This document shows, piece by piece, positions 1 to 8,077 of a DNA stretch of 64,000 bases; positions within the stretch are counted from its first letter, which is position 1; each line of letters begins with the position of its first letter. The notes under the pieces were generated by a model. It was given only the letters and a program-made list of their open reading frames with translations, did not search any database and was not told where the DNA came from. Source of the stretch: Undibacterium sp. 5I1 (GTDB lineage Bacteria > Pseudomonadota > Gammaproteobacteria > Burkholderiales > Burkholderiaceae_D); assembly GCF_034314085.1 (NCBI RefSeq), contig NZ_JAVIWI010000001.1:2108001-2172000 (forward strand). Reading direction: 5' to 3'. Made by a program: the position numbers and the translations under genes.

Positions 1-292
1 CCCACAAATATGACGTGCACATTTCAAACGTTGCGCTGACGCTACAAATATTAGCAAAACAAAAATTGCCTTCAATGACTTGTTAGGCATAAGATCAAAC
101 TGCAATCACAACAACATCTAATCTCAATGTCCGTGGTCTTGATCATGATGCTGATTAAGGATAATTCTGCATTCACTGTTAGCGTCAAAAACGACGCGAT
201 AGCACCGTATTCCTGCTCCATTCGGCATTCGTTCTCCGTTACTTCAATTCGCTATCCTGCGTCGTTACTCCACCATCTTGATGGGAAAAAAT
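1..292. other. upstream region of the chemoreceptor gene
   Basis: No gene is supported here. A weak sigma70-like pair (TTGCCT at 66-71, TAAGAT at 90-95, 18 bp apart) could drive the following chemoreceptor gene. No flagellar sigma28 box was recognised. The short open frames in the region have no family resemblance. Confidence 0.3.
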
Positions 293-1867
293 ATGAATTT
301 TTTCGCTAATATGAAAATCGGTAAGCGTCTTGGTTTAGGATTTGCGCTGATCTTGCTATTTATGATGGTCTTATTAGTCATCAGTATCTGGCAGATATCT
401 AAGGTCGCCACCACCACAGAAAATATTTTAAAAACGCCACTCACCAAAGAGCGTGTCGTCTCTGACTGGTATAGGACAATCCGCACCAGCGTGATTCGCA
501 CAACCGCAATTGCAAAAAGCACGGACAGCAATCTAAGCGCGTTTTTTGCCAATGATGCAACCGCAGCCAGCAAAGTATCTACCGAGTTACAAAAAACCTT
601 GGAAGGTTTATTAAGCTCGGATGAAGAGAAAAAATTATTTAACGAACTGAGTATCACGCGCAAAAAATACATCATCGCGCGCGATGCCATTGCCAAAGCA
701 AAAGTAGATGGGCAAGTGGATGAAGCTAATCAAATGTTAGAAAAAGACTTCACTCCTGCCGCAAAAAGTTATCTGGATTTATTACAGCAACTACTCGATA
801 TGCAACGCACAACGATCAATCAGATGGCAGACAGTGTTCAGCAAATTGAGGATCAAAGTCGTAATATTTTAATCAGCTTGGGTAGCGTTTTATTTGTCCT
901 TGGATGGTTGCTTGCCTGGCGTCTTGCGGTCGGCATTACTAGACCACTCAGTCAGGCGGTGGATATTGCCGAGACCATAGCCTCGGGTGATCTGACCTCA
1001 CACATTGAGTCCGGCGCACGTGATGAGACGGGTCAGTTACTCAGATCACTTCAGGCGATGAACGATAACTTACTCAAAATTGTAAGTCAGGTCAGAGCAG
1101 GTACTGACACCATTGCCAATGCCTCGGCAGAAATCGCCACTGGCAACCTCGACTTATCCAACCGCACTGAACAACAGGCAGGATCATTAGAAGAAACGGC
1201 CTCAACAATAGAAGAACTCACAGCAACCGTCAGACACAACGCGGAGAGTGCGCGTCAGGCAAATCAGTTAGCCGTATCTGCATCTGATATTGCAGTACAG
1301 GGCGGCATGGTGGTTGATCAAGTCGTTGAGCGCATGGGCTCGATTAACGAATCTTCCAAAAAAATTGTGGACATCATCAGCGTGATTGATAGCATCGCTT
1401 TCCAGACCAATATTCTGGCGCTGAACGCTGCGGTAGAAGCGGCTCGTGCAGGTGAGCAAGGACGCGGCTTTGCGGTGGTTGCCTCCGAGGTGCGTAATCT
1501 GGCACAAAGAAGCGCAAGTGCCGCCAAAGAGATTAAAACCTTGATTGATGATTCGGTAGAAAAAGTCGATAACGGTAGCAAGCTGGTAGAAAAAGCTGGT
1601 GCTACCATGGTAGAAATTGTCGCCAGCGTCAAACGCGTAGTGACGATCGTGGGCGAGATTACCTTAGCAGGACAAGAGCAAAGTTCTGGCATCCAGCAAG
1701 TGAATGATGCGATAGTCCAGATGGATGAAGCTACTCAGCAAAATGCGGCCTTAGTAGAACAGGCAGCAGCAGCGGCGCAATCACTGCAAGATCAGGCGGC
1801 TAATCTGGCCAACGTCGTACATCAATTCAAACTCAATGATAATCAACAATTGAGGCTAATCAATTGA
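293..1867 (+). CDS. methyl-accepting chemotaxis protein
   Basis: Membrane chemoreceptor of 524 residues that passes a periplasmic signal to CheA/CheW. Seen in the sequence: a cytoplasmic start, TM1 at about residues 13-34, a helical periplasmic region of about 155 residues that fits a four-helix-bundle (4HB_MCP) sensor, TM2 at about 191-214, then HAMP and a long coiled-coil signalling domain. The highly conserved tip is present (AFQTNILALNAAVEAARAGE). There is no C-terminal NWETF-type pentapeptide, so it probably relies on other receptors for CheR/CheB recruitment. The start at 293 is preferred because GGGA lies 6 bases upstream; ATG at 281 is the alternative. It is monocistronic, with a terminator after the stop. 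The ligand cannot be told. Confidence 0.93.
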   Translation: MNFFANMKIGKRLGLGFALILLFMMVLLVISIWQISKVATTTENILKTPLTKERVVSDWYRTIRTSVIRTTAIAKSTDSNLSAFFANDATAASKVSTELQKTLEGLLSSDEEKKLFNELSITRKKYIIARDAIAKAKVDGQVDEANQMLEKDFTPAAKSYLDLLQQLLDMQRTTINQMADSVQQIEDQSRNILISLGSVLFVLGWLLAWRLAVGITRPLSQAVDIAETIASGDLTSHIESGARDETGQLLRSLQAMNDNLLKIVSQVRAGTDTIANASAEIATGNLDLSNRTEQQAGSLEETASTIEELTATVRHNAESARQANQLAVSASDIAVQGGMVVDQVVERMGSINESSKKIVDIISVIDSIAFQTNILALNAAVEAARAGEQGRGFAVVASEVRNLAQRSASAAKEIKTLIDDSVEKVDNGSKLVEKAGATMVEIVASVKRVVTIVGEITLAGQEQSSGIQQVNDAIVQMDEATQQNAALVEQAAAAAQSLQDQAANLANVVHQFKLNDNQQLRLIN

Positions 1868-1910
1868 ATCTTTCTGTCGCTGAATTAGTCACTGCATACG
1901 TGTACGGGAA

Positions 1911-1966
1911 TGACAAAAATTCGACGAAAATTCGACGAAAAGGCGACAAAAAAGCGACAAAAAATG
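1911..1966. repeat. five 11-bp phased repeats
   Basis: Units of the form (T/C)GAC(A/G)AAAA begin at 1911, 1922, 1933, 1944 and 1955, exactly 11 bp apart. They lie between the chemoreceptor stop and its terminator. A-tracts in helical phase could make the DNA curved. Confidence 0.75.
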
Positions 1967-1984
1967 CAAACGAATAGATCAATA

Positions 1985-2024
1985 AAAAAAGCCGGGCATC
2001 TACAAAAGATGTCCGGCTTTTTTA
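1985..2024. terminator. bidirectional intrinsic terminator
   Basis: Stem GCCGGGCATC / GATGTCCGGC with a 7-base loop, flanked by A6 on the left and T6 on the right. It serves the convergent chemoreceptor and maeB genes. Confidence 0.9.
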
Positions 2025-2086
2025 TTTTGGGAGCGACCTGATTTAAATAACTCGCCTCAAGTTTTTACACCATCCAGCATACTAAA

Positions 2087-4399
2087 TTAACGCTGCGCTA
2101 CCGCATCCACCACGCACAAGGCTGTCATATTCACGATACGGCGTACCGTCGCTGATGGCGTCAGAATATGGACTGGCCTAGCGCAACCCAACAAAATCGG
2201 ACCGATCGCAATGTTGTTACCAGCGGTAGTTTTGAGCAAGTTATAAGAAATATTGGCTGCATCAATATTTGGCATCACCAGCAAATTAGCATCACCACTG
2301 AGCGTCGTATTTGGCATCATTTTTTTACGATAGGCTGAGTCCAACGCGGTATCGCCATGCATCTCGCCATCGATTTCCAGATCTGGCGCATCACGCTGAA
2401 TGATCGCTAATGCCGCCCGCATTTTTTGTGCGGATTCGCTATTGCTAGAACCAAAATTAGAATGCGATAACAGAGCAGCTTTTGGTAATAATCCAAAACG
2501 ACGCATTTCTTCTGCCGCCAGAATAGTAATCTCTGCGATTTGCTCTGCAGTTGGATTTTCATTCACATGCGTATCCACCAAAACCACCTGACGGTCTGGC
2601 AAAATTAGGCAGTTCATCGCCGCATTTACTTTGACGCCTTCCCGTTTGCCTAATACCTCGTTGATATATTTCAGGTGCAAATTAGTGGTGCCAAATGTGC
2701 CGCAAATCATGCCATCGGCATCGCCCTTGTGGATCATCATTGCGCCGATCAAGCTGTGGCGGCGACGCATTTCTAACTTAGCATATTGCTCGGTCACGCC
2801 TTTGCGGCAAGTGATCTCATGATACGACTGCCAGTAGTCGCGGTAACGTGGATCAAACTCAGGATTGATGACTTCAAAATCGACGCCGGCTTTTAAACGC
2901 AGACCAAATTTTTCGATACGCTGATCCAGAATATTCGGGCGTCCAACCAAAATCGGCTTAGCCAATTTTTCATCCACAATCACTTGCACCGCGCGCAGTA
3001 CACGCTCTTCTTCGCCTTCGGCATAGACAATACGTTTGCGCTCGTCCGGTGCTTTTTTCGCCACCTGGAATAGCGGCTTCATAAAGGTACCGCTGTGGTA
3101 CACAAACTGCTGCAACTTGTCGGCATAAGCCTGCATGTCTTTGATCGGACGCGCTGCCACGCCAGACTCTTCTGCCGCCTTGGCAACCGCAGGTGCGATC
3201 TTGATCATCAAGCGCGGATCAAACGGTTTAGGGATCAGATACTCTGGACCAAACGATAAATTGCTGATGCCGTAAGCAGAAGCGACGACGTCAGATTGCT
3301 CTGCCTGCGCCAGCTCTGCAATGGCATGGACGACCGCGATTTCCATCTCACGCGTAATCGTCGTTGCGCCGCAATCTAAGGCACCGCGGAAGATGTATGG
3401 GAAGCACAACACGTTGTTAACTTGATTGGGGAAATCAGAACGCCCAGTTGCCATAATGGCGTCATCACGGACGGCTTTCACTTCCTCAGGCAAAATCTCT
3501 GGCGTTGGATTTGCCAGAGCAAAAATCAACGGTCTGTCCGCCATCGCTTTAACCATGTCTTGCTTGAGCACTCCAGCGGCAGACAAACCGAGGAAAATAT
3601 CGGCACCAGGAATCACTTCTTTCAAACTACGGGCGCTGGTTTCTTGCGCGAAGCGTTCTTTGTCCGGGTCCATCAATTCGGCACGGCCTTTGTAGACGAC
3701 ACCAGCCAGATCCGTGACAAAAATATTTTCTAACGGGAAGCCAAGATCAACGATCAGATCCAGACAAGCCAGCGCCGCAGCCCCTGCGCCAGAAACTACC
3801 AGTTTACAGTTTTTGATATCTTTACCGACGACTTTCAGACCATTTAAAATCGCCGCGCCAACAATGATCGCGGTACCGTGCTGATCATCATGGAAGACCG
3901 GAATCTTCATGCGGTCACGCAATTTACGCTCGATATAAAAACATTCCGGCGCTTTGATATCTTCTAGATTAATCCCGCCAAAGGTCGGCTCCAGCGAGGC
4001 GATGATATCGACTAATTTGTCAGGATCAAGCTCATTGATTTCGATATCGAAGACATCAATACCGGCAAATTTTTTGAACAGAACGCCCTTCCCTTCCATC
4101 ACTGGCTTGGATGCCAGCGGTCCAATATTGCCTAAACCCAAGACGGCAGTACCGTTTGTGATCACGCCAACCAGATTACCGCGGGCCGTGTATTTAAAGG
4201 CATTGGCTGGGTCAGCGACGATTTCTTCACAGGGCGAGGCAACACCTGGAGAGTAGGCCAACGCCAGATCGCGCTGATTTGTCAATTGTTTAGTGGGAGT
4301 AACGCTGATTTTGCCCGGGGTTGGAAACTCATGGTATTCCAGCGCAGCCTGGCGCAATTGTTGACGCATTAGTTCTTTTTGATCTACTGACGAATCCAT
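2087..4399 (-). CDS. maeB: NADP-dependent malic enzyme with phosphotransacetylase-like domain
   Basis: Oxidative decarboxylation of malate to pyruvate with NADP+, in the cytoplasm, linking the citric acid cycle to pyruvate and NADPH. At 770 residues it has the usual length of the two-domain MaeB family. Residues 1 to about 430 are the malic enzyme part ([13 protein letters not shown], and [12 protein letters not shown] for nucleotide binding). The C-terminal third is a phosphate acetyl/butyryltransferase-like domain ([13 protein letters not shown]), regulatory rather than catalytic in characterised homologues. It is alone on its strand, ends at a shared terminator, and has a 467-base promoter-containing gap upstream. 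Confidence 0.96.
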   Translation of the reverse strand: MDSSVDQKELMRQQLRQAALEYHEFPTPGKISVTPTKQLTNQRDLALAYSPGVASPCEEIVADPANAFKYTARGNLVGVITNGTAVLGLGNIGPLASKPVMEGKGVLFKKFAGIDVFDIEINELDPDKLVDIIASLEPTFGGINLEDIKAPECFYIERKLRDRMKIPVFHDDQHGTAIIVGAAILNGLKVVGKDIKNCKLVVSGAGAAALACLDLIVDLGFPLENIFVTDLAGVVYKGRAELMDPDKERFAQETSARSLKEVIPGADIFLGLSAAGVLKQDMVKAMADRPLIFALANPTPEILPEEVKAVRDDAIMATGRSDFPNQVNNVLCFPYIFRGALDCGATTITREMEIAVVHAIAELAQAEQSDVVASAYGISNLSFGPEYLIPKPFDPRLMIKIAPAVAKAAEESGVAARPIKDMQAYADKLQQFVYHSGTFMKPLFQVAKKAPDERKRIVYAEGEEERVLRAVQVIVDEKLAKPILVGRPNILDQRIEKFGLRLKAGVDFEVINPEFDPRYRDYWQSYHEITCRKGVTEQYAKLEMRRRHSLIGAMMIHKGDADGMICGTFGTTNLHLKYINEVLGKREGVKVNAAMNCLILPDRQVVLVDTHVNENPTAEQIAEITILAAEEMRRFGLLPKAALLSHSNFGSSNSESAQKMRAALAIIQRDAPDLEIDGEMHGDTALDSAYRKKMMPNTTLSGDANLLVMPNIDAANISYNLLKTTAGNNIAIGPILLGCARPVHILTPSATVRRIVNMTALCVVDAVAQR

Positions 4400-4866
4400 G
4401 CTTTGTTGCCTCTCTTATTGTTTATTTACTGCAATCTGTCGGTTGGTCTGTGATTTTAGCAGAGGGAATACTCTAACTTTATACGTATTTGTACGACTCT
4501 CATGACTTTTACGCATAACTTAATGCGTTTTTTTATGCTGAGCTAGTAAAAATCTAGGGAGGCCAGTTGAATTTCAAGCGGGATTTAAAGCTAGGCTCAA
4601 TCCTGGATTTCATTCAAATCATAGCTAAAATAAAAGTAAACCCAAAACACTATAGCAATTAACTATCAAATAGAAAGAAACAATCAATTTCCCAAATTGA
4701 TTAATATTTTCTATCATTCGTTTCAGATTGATAGCAATCAAAAGCAAACCAGCCTTGATCGCGGAAATATCCGAACAGACATCGGAAGAAACAGCCGAAG
4801 AAACAGCCGAAGCAACATCCATTGCAATTTACATTCGTAGTATCGATTTTCATCCAGGAGAGCCAA
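4400..4866. other. divergent intergenic region, maeB / rubrerythrin
   Basis: AT-rich gap that must hold both divergent promoters. It contains an OxyR-like site (4652-4688), a perfect 9-bp inverted repeat AATCAATTT/AAATTGATT at 4682-4702, and a short direct repeat of GAAGAAACAGCC around 4784-4812. Small open frames here look like noise. Confidence 0.5.
4652..4688. promoter_or_regulatory. possible OxyR-type operator
   Basis: ATAG-N7-CTAT-N7-AAAG-N7-CAAT, matching 14 of the 16 fixed positions of the ATAG-N7-CTAT-N7-ATAG-N7-CTAT pattern described for OxyR in E. coli. It lies about 180 bases before rubrerythrin, a peroxide-scavenging gene. The region is AT-rich, so chance is possible. Confidence 0.35.
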
Positions 4867-5346
4867 ATGAGTAATGTAGCCAACCCATCCGTCACCATCC
4901 AAAACCTCGAAGCCGCATTTGCAGGCGAGTCGATGGCCCATATTAAATATCGCTATTTCGCTAAACTGGCACGCGCTGCTGGTGCAGAAGATATCGCACT
5001 TGCATTTGAAACCACTGCAGAGCAAGAGATCATGCACGCATTTGGTCACCTTGATTTGCTGTACCCTAAAGATCAATTGACGCCAGAAAAATCCTTAGAA
5101 ATCGCCATCGAAGGCGAAACCTATGAATATACTGAGATGTATCCAAAATTCCGCCACTTAGCGATAGAAGAAGGCAATCACGCTGCCGTTGCGGAATACG
5201 ACGAACAAATCGCAGAATCCAAAGTCCACGCAGAACAATTCAAGCGGACTTTAGAAATTGCGGCAAAACGTTTCGCCGCATTGGCTAAGGTAGAGGAACG
5301 CCATGCCAATCACTATCGCGCCGTATTAGCAGCAGCCCAAGCTTAA
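4867..5346 (+). CDS. rubrerythrin family protein (ferritin-like, no rubredoxin domain)
   Basis: Di-iron ferritin-like protein that reduces hydrogen peroxide in the cytoplasm. The 159 residues hold a four-helix domain with paired Glu/His ligands (AFAGESMAHIKYRYF, TAEQEIMHAF, EEGNHAAVAEYDE, KVEERHANHYRAVL). The rubredoxin-like tail of classical rubrerythrin is absent. That function is probably supplied by the separate rubredoxin gene just downstream. The start at 4867 is chosen because AGGAG lies 6 bases upstream; the frame is open further back but without a ribosome site. First gene of a probable three-gene operon. Confidence 0.92.
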   Translation: MSNVANPSVTIQNLEAAFAGESMAHIKYRYFAKLARAAGAEDIALAFETTAEQEIMHAFGHLDLLYPKDQLTPEKSLEIAIEGETYEYTEMYPKFRHLAIEEGNHAAVAEYDEQIAESKVHAEQFKRTLEIAAKRFAALAKVEERHANHYRAVLAAAQA

Positions 5347-5421
5347 TTTTATCGTCGCCATATTGATCTATATAGTGATCTATAACGTCATCTATTTACC
5401 TTTTTAAGAATTGAGAATTGT

Positions 5422-5586
5422 ATGAAAACATATCAATGTGTTGTTTGCGGTTTTATCTATGATGAGTCAGTAGGTATGCCAGAAGATGGCATCGCTGCCG
5501 GCACCCTTTGGGACGACATCCCAGCCGACTGGGAATGCCCGGATTGTGGCGTCGCCAAGGCTGACTTCGACATGGTAGCGATCTAA
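5422..5586 (+). CDS. rubredoxin
   Basis: Small iron electron carrier of 54 residues. The two CxxC pairs are CVVC (Cys6, Cys9) and CPDC (Cys39, Cys42), with the usual GFIYDE and [13 protein letters not shown] context, so one Fe(Cys)4 centre is expected. It lies 75 bases after rubrerythrin and ends 1 base before the reductase start, so the three are probably cotranscribed. Expected role: carry electrons from the reductase to rubrerythrin. Confidence 0.97.
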   Translation: MKTYQCVVCGFIYDESVGMPEDGIAAGTLWDDIPADWECPDCGVAKADFDMVAI

Positions 5587-5587
5587 G

Positions 5588-6790
5588 ATGAATCCTATCG
5601 TCATCATCGGTACCGGCTTAGCTGGCTACAGCGTGGCTCGTGAATTCCGCAAGCTGGACAAAACAACGCCTCTGCTAATCATCACAGCCGATGATGGCGG
5701 TTTTTATTCCAAACCTATGCTGTCCAACGCGTTTGCGCAAAACAAGCAAGCCAGGGATTTGATCAGCCAGAGTGCGGAACAAATGGCGGCGCAAGTCAGC
5801 GCCACTTTGCTGACTAAAATGACGGTCGATCATATCGATACAGCAGCAAAAACAGTCGTCACTAAAGCCGGTAAATTTGAGTACAGTCAGCTCGTCATCG
5901 CATTAGGTGCTCAGGCAATCCGCTTGCCAATTGCGGGCAATGCCGCCCACCAAGTACTGTCGGTCAACAACATTACTGACTACACCGCATTGCGGGACAA
6001 AATGACCAGTAAAGGCGAGAAAGCCAGCGTCGTGATTTTGGGTGCAGGTTTAATCGGCTGTGAATTTGCCGATGATTTGGCCAGTGCGGGGCATGCCGTC
6101 ACTCTGGTTGACCCCAATGTGTTGCCGTTAGCAGCACTAGCACCGCAAGCAATTTCAGAAGGTTTACAAACGGCATTACTGCAACGCGGTATCCGTTTAG
6201 AACTAGGGACTACCGCCAGTAGCGTGGATGCCTTAGTAACTAATATGGCGGAGAGCGATGCCTTGCAAGTTAGCCTGGCAAATGGCAAGCAAATTCAGGC
6301 AGATATTGTCTTATCCGCAGTCGGACTACGCCCGGACTTGCGTCTGGCAAGCGCCTCTAATATCAACACCGATCGCGGGATTTTGATTGATGTGTATGGA
6401 TTGACCAGCGCTGACAACGTATTTGCACTAGGCGATTGTGCTCAGTACAGCATGGGCAACGGGGTACAGCAAGTATTGCCCTATATTGCGCCCATCATGA
6501 CAGCCGCCCGCGCGATTGCCCGCAGCCTGACCGGTGAGTCGACCAGCATCGACCTGAAACCAGCGCCAGTGATCGTCAAAACTCCGAGCTACCCCGTTGC
6601 ACTAATTCCACCTGCACCGCATGCAGTTGCAAATGGACGCTGGGAAACGGAGAAAGAAGAAGCTACGACGATTAGCCGTTTCTACGATTCCGGCAACCGA
6701 CTCTCTGGCTTCGGCGTTGCGCCGCAAGACAATAAGCTGAGAACGCGTTTGCTGGCAGAACTGGCTGCTGTGAATGCGCCTGCGGTATAA
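5588..6790 (+). CDS. rubredoxin reductase, FAD-dependent pyridine nucleotide oxidoreductase
   Basis: Cytoplasmic flavoprotein of 400 residues that should pass electrons from NAD(P)H to rubredoxin. Seen: an N-terminal FAD-binding Rossmann motif (IIGTGLAGYSVAREF), a central NAD(P)-binding motif (VVILGAGLIGCEFADDL), and the C-terminal FAD motif (VFALGDCAQYS). No redox-active disulfide motif was seen, which fits rubredoxin or ferredoxin reductases rather than disulfide reductases. It starts 1 base after the rubredoxin stop, a strong sign of translational coupling. An intrinsic terminator follows 90 bases after the stop. Confidence 0.88.
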   Translation: MNPIVIIGTGLAGYSVAREFRKLDKTTPLLIITADDGGFYSKPMLSNAFAQNKQARDLISQSAEQMAAQVSATLLTKMTVDHIDTAAKTVVTKAGKFEYSQLVIALGAQAIRLPIAGNAAHQVLSVNNITDYTALRDKMTSKGEKASVVILGAGLIGCEFADDLASAGHAVTLVDPNVLPLAALAPQAISEGLQTALLQRGIRLELGTTASSVDALVTNMAESDALQVSLANGKQIQADIVLSAVGLRPDLRLASASNINTDRGILIDVYGLTSADNVFALGDCAQYSMGNGVQQVLPYIAPIMTAARAIARSLTGESTSIDLKPAPVIVKTPSYPVALIPPAPHAVANGRWETEKEEATTISRFYDSGNRLSGFGVAPQDNKLRTRLLAELAAVNAPAV

Positions 6791-6877
6791 AGTGTTTGAT
6801 TGAGTATTTAATTGTCTGTTTAGCTTAAAGCGAAGGACTGAGGCGACAAAGGATCATCCCTTTAAGAGTCACCTCGT

Positions 6878-6908
6878 AAAAAATCCCCGATACGTCGGGG
6901 ATTTTTTT
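6878..6908. terminator. intrinsic terminator after the rubredoxin reductase
   Basis: Stem of AAATCCCCGA / TCGGGGATTT with a 4-base loop and a T7 tract. It ends the rubrerythrin operon. Confidence 0.9.
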
Positions 6909-6950
6909 GGTCGATACACTTGTTTTATGCAAGTCTCAAAGTATCTTCAT

Positions 6951-7191
6951 TCAACCTAGAAAGGGCAGTTGGACGAGTCTGAGTGTGCATTTTTTCGGTT
7001 TCCCAGCAAGGCGAGACGAGGCGCAAGCTTCACCTTGCAACGAGGAGCAACGCCGCTGGGGAGCCGAAAATGTGGGCAATCAGATTCGTAGCGTTCTCGC
7101 CAAAACGGTGATGGTGAAAACACTGACATGATTCAATTGAATCAAATACTTAATTACACTGATGAGCGGTCAACTGCCGTTTCTAGGTTCA
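6951..7191. repeat. MITE-like noncoding element with nested inverted repeats
   Basis: The left end TCAACCTAGAAAGGGCAGTTG (6951-6971, 21 bases) matches the reverse complement of the right end (7171-7191) at 19 of 21 positions. Inside lies a second inverted pair: a cattttttcggtttcccagc-like arm near 6987 and gctggggagccgaaaatg near 7055. The whole 241-base element could fold into a long hairpin. No credible protein is encoded. It is GC-richer than its flanks. Only one copy occurs in the window. Confidence 0.6.
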
Positions 7192-7278
7192 ATATACTCC
7201 CCTTTATTTTTATCAAAAATATCTTAAAGACCAGCATTCCTATGGACGATTAAAATATACCTACCCCCAGTATTATTT
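7191..7278 (+). repeat. AT-rich palindromic repeat, copy 1
   Basis: Begins AATATACTCCCC and ends near CCCCCAGTATTATT. The central dyad is partly decayed (GACCA...TATGGAC). It directly abuts, or shares a few bases with, the right end of the preceding MITE-like element. It lies 270 bases before the VOC gene. Confidence 0.8.
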
Positions 7279-7550
7279 AAAGACTGAGTATTCTTCAAAC
7301 TTATTGTCCGCAGTTATTACCAAAAATTTCAGAAGCTACACTGTTAATGTCGAAGATTATTGCCAAACATCTACGTCGCATATCGATTTATTAGCCTCCA
7401 CTTTTGCCACCGTTTTTGCAACAGCGTTGGCTAACAAGGAACTTACTTTCAAATAGCTACTCCTAGCTGCGCCTGATGTATGATTCAAAGTCGCTGCATT
7501 TGCGTCGTAGCCATCCGAAAAAAACCACAATCCATCGCAAGGAGACCATC
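7279..7550. other. intergenic stretch before the VOC gene
   Basis: No gene, terminator or convincing promoter seen. The VOC ribosome site AAGGAGA is at 7539-7545. Confidence 0.4.
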
Positions 7551-7958
7551 ATGCAAATCAATACCTACCTCAGCTTTAATGGCAATTGTGAAACCGCTTT
7601 CCAATTTTATGAACAGCATTTAGGCGGCAAAATAGGGATGATCCACCGGTATGGCGAATCACCGATGGCAGATCAGTGTCCGCCATCCGCTGCCCAGCTA
7701 ATCATGCATATGCGGATGGAATTAAATGGTCAAACCTTGATGGGCTCGGATTCGATGTCAGACCACGCTTATGAGGGTATTAAGGGCGTTAATTTATCGA
7801 TCGGTGTTGATGATGTGGCTGAGGCTGAGCGACTGTTTGCTGCGCTATCGATCAATGCACAAAAAATCATCATGCCTTTGGATAAAACATTTTGGGCGGC
7901 GCGCTTTGGCATGCTGATAGATCAGTTTGGCGTGCCTTGGATGGTCAACTGCGAATAA
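7551..7958 (+). CDS. VOC family protein, PhnB-like
   Basis: Single-domain protein of 135 residues of the vicinal oxygen chelate superfamily, PhnB / 3-demethylubiquinone methyltransferase-like branch. The N-terminus MQINTYLSFNGNCETAFQFY and the motif LGGKIG are typical, as is the end FGMLIDQFGVPWMVNCE. Substrate unknown; members are often misnamed glyoxalases. The start at 7551 has AAGGAGA 6 bases upstream; an earlier in-frame start lacks one. A hairpin GTGGCG/CGCCAC at 7966-7990 follows without a good T tract. Confidence 0.9.
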   Translation: MQINTYLSFNGNCETAFQFYEQHLGGKIGMIHRYGESPMADQCPPSAAQLIMHMRMELNGQTLMGSDSMSDHAYEGIKGVNLSIGVDDVAEAERLFAALSINAQKIIMPLDKTFWAARFGMLIDQFGVPWMVNCE

Positions 7959-8077
7959 GTATTTTGTGGCGACGGACACCATAGCGCCACTGCATAGTCT
8001 ATTTTCCTTAGCTATTTTTTAGCTGTTTTTATTTAAGCTTTCTTCTTATTTTTATTTCCTTTGTTAGGACGAATTAC

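Noticed and set aside
127..309. 60-codon frame before the chemoreceptor
   Set aside because: It overlaps the start of the chemoreceptor in another frame and shows no coding pattern.
4625..5076. Several minus-strand open frames before and over rubrerythrin
   Set aside because: They overlap the strong rubrerythrin gene or its promoter region; their Ser/Val-rich sequence is produced by a short DNA repeat.
6907..7131. 74-codon open frame on the plus strand
   Set aside because: It lies inside the nested inverted-repeat element, overlaps the terminator, and has no ribosome site or family resemblance.
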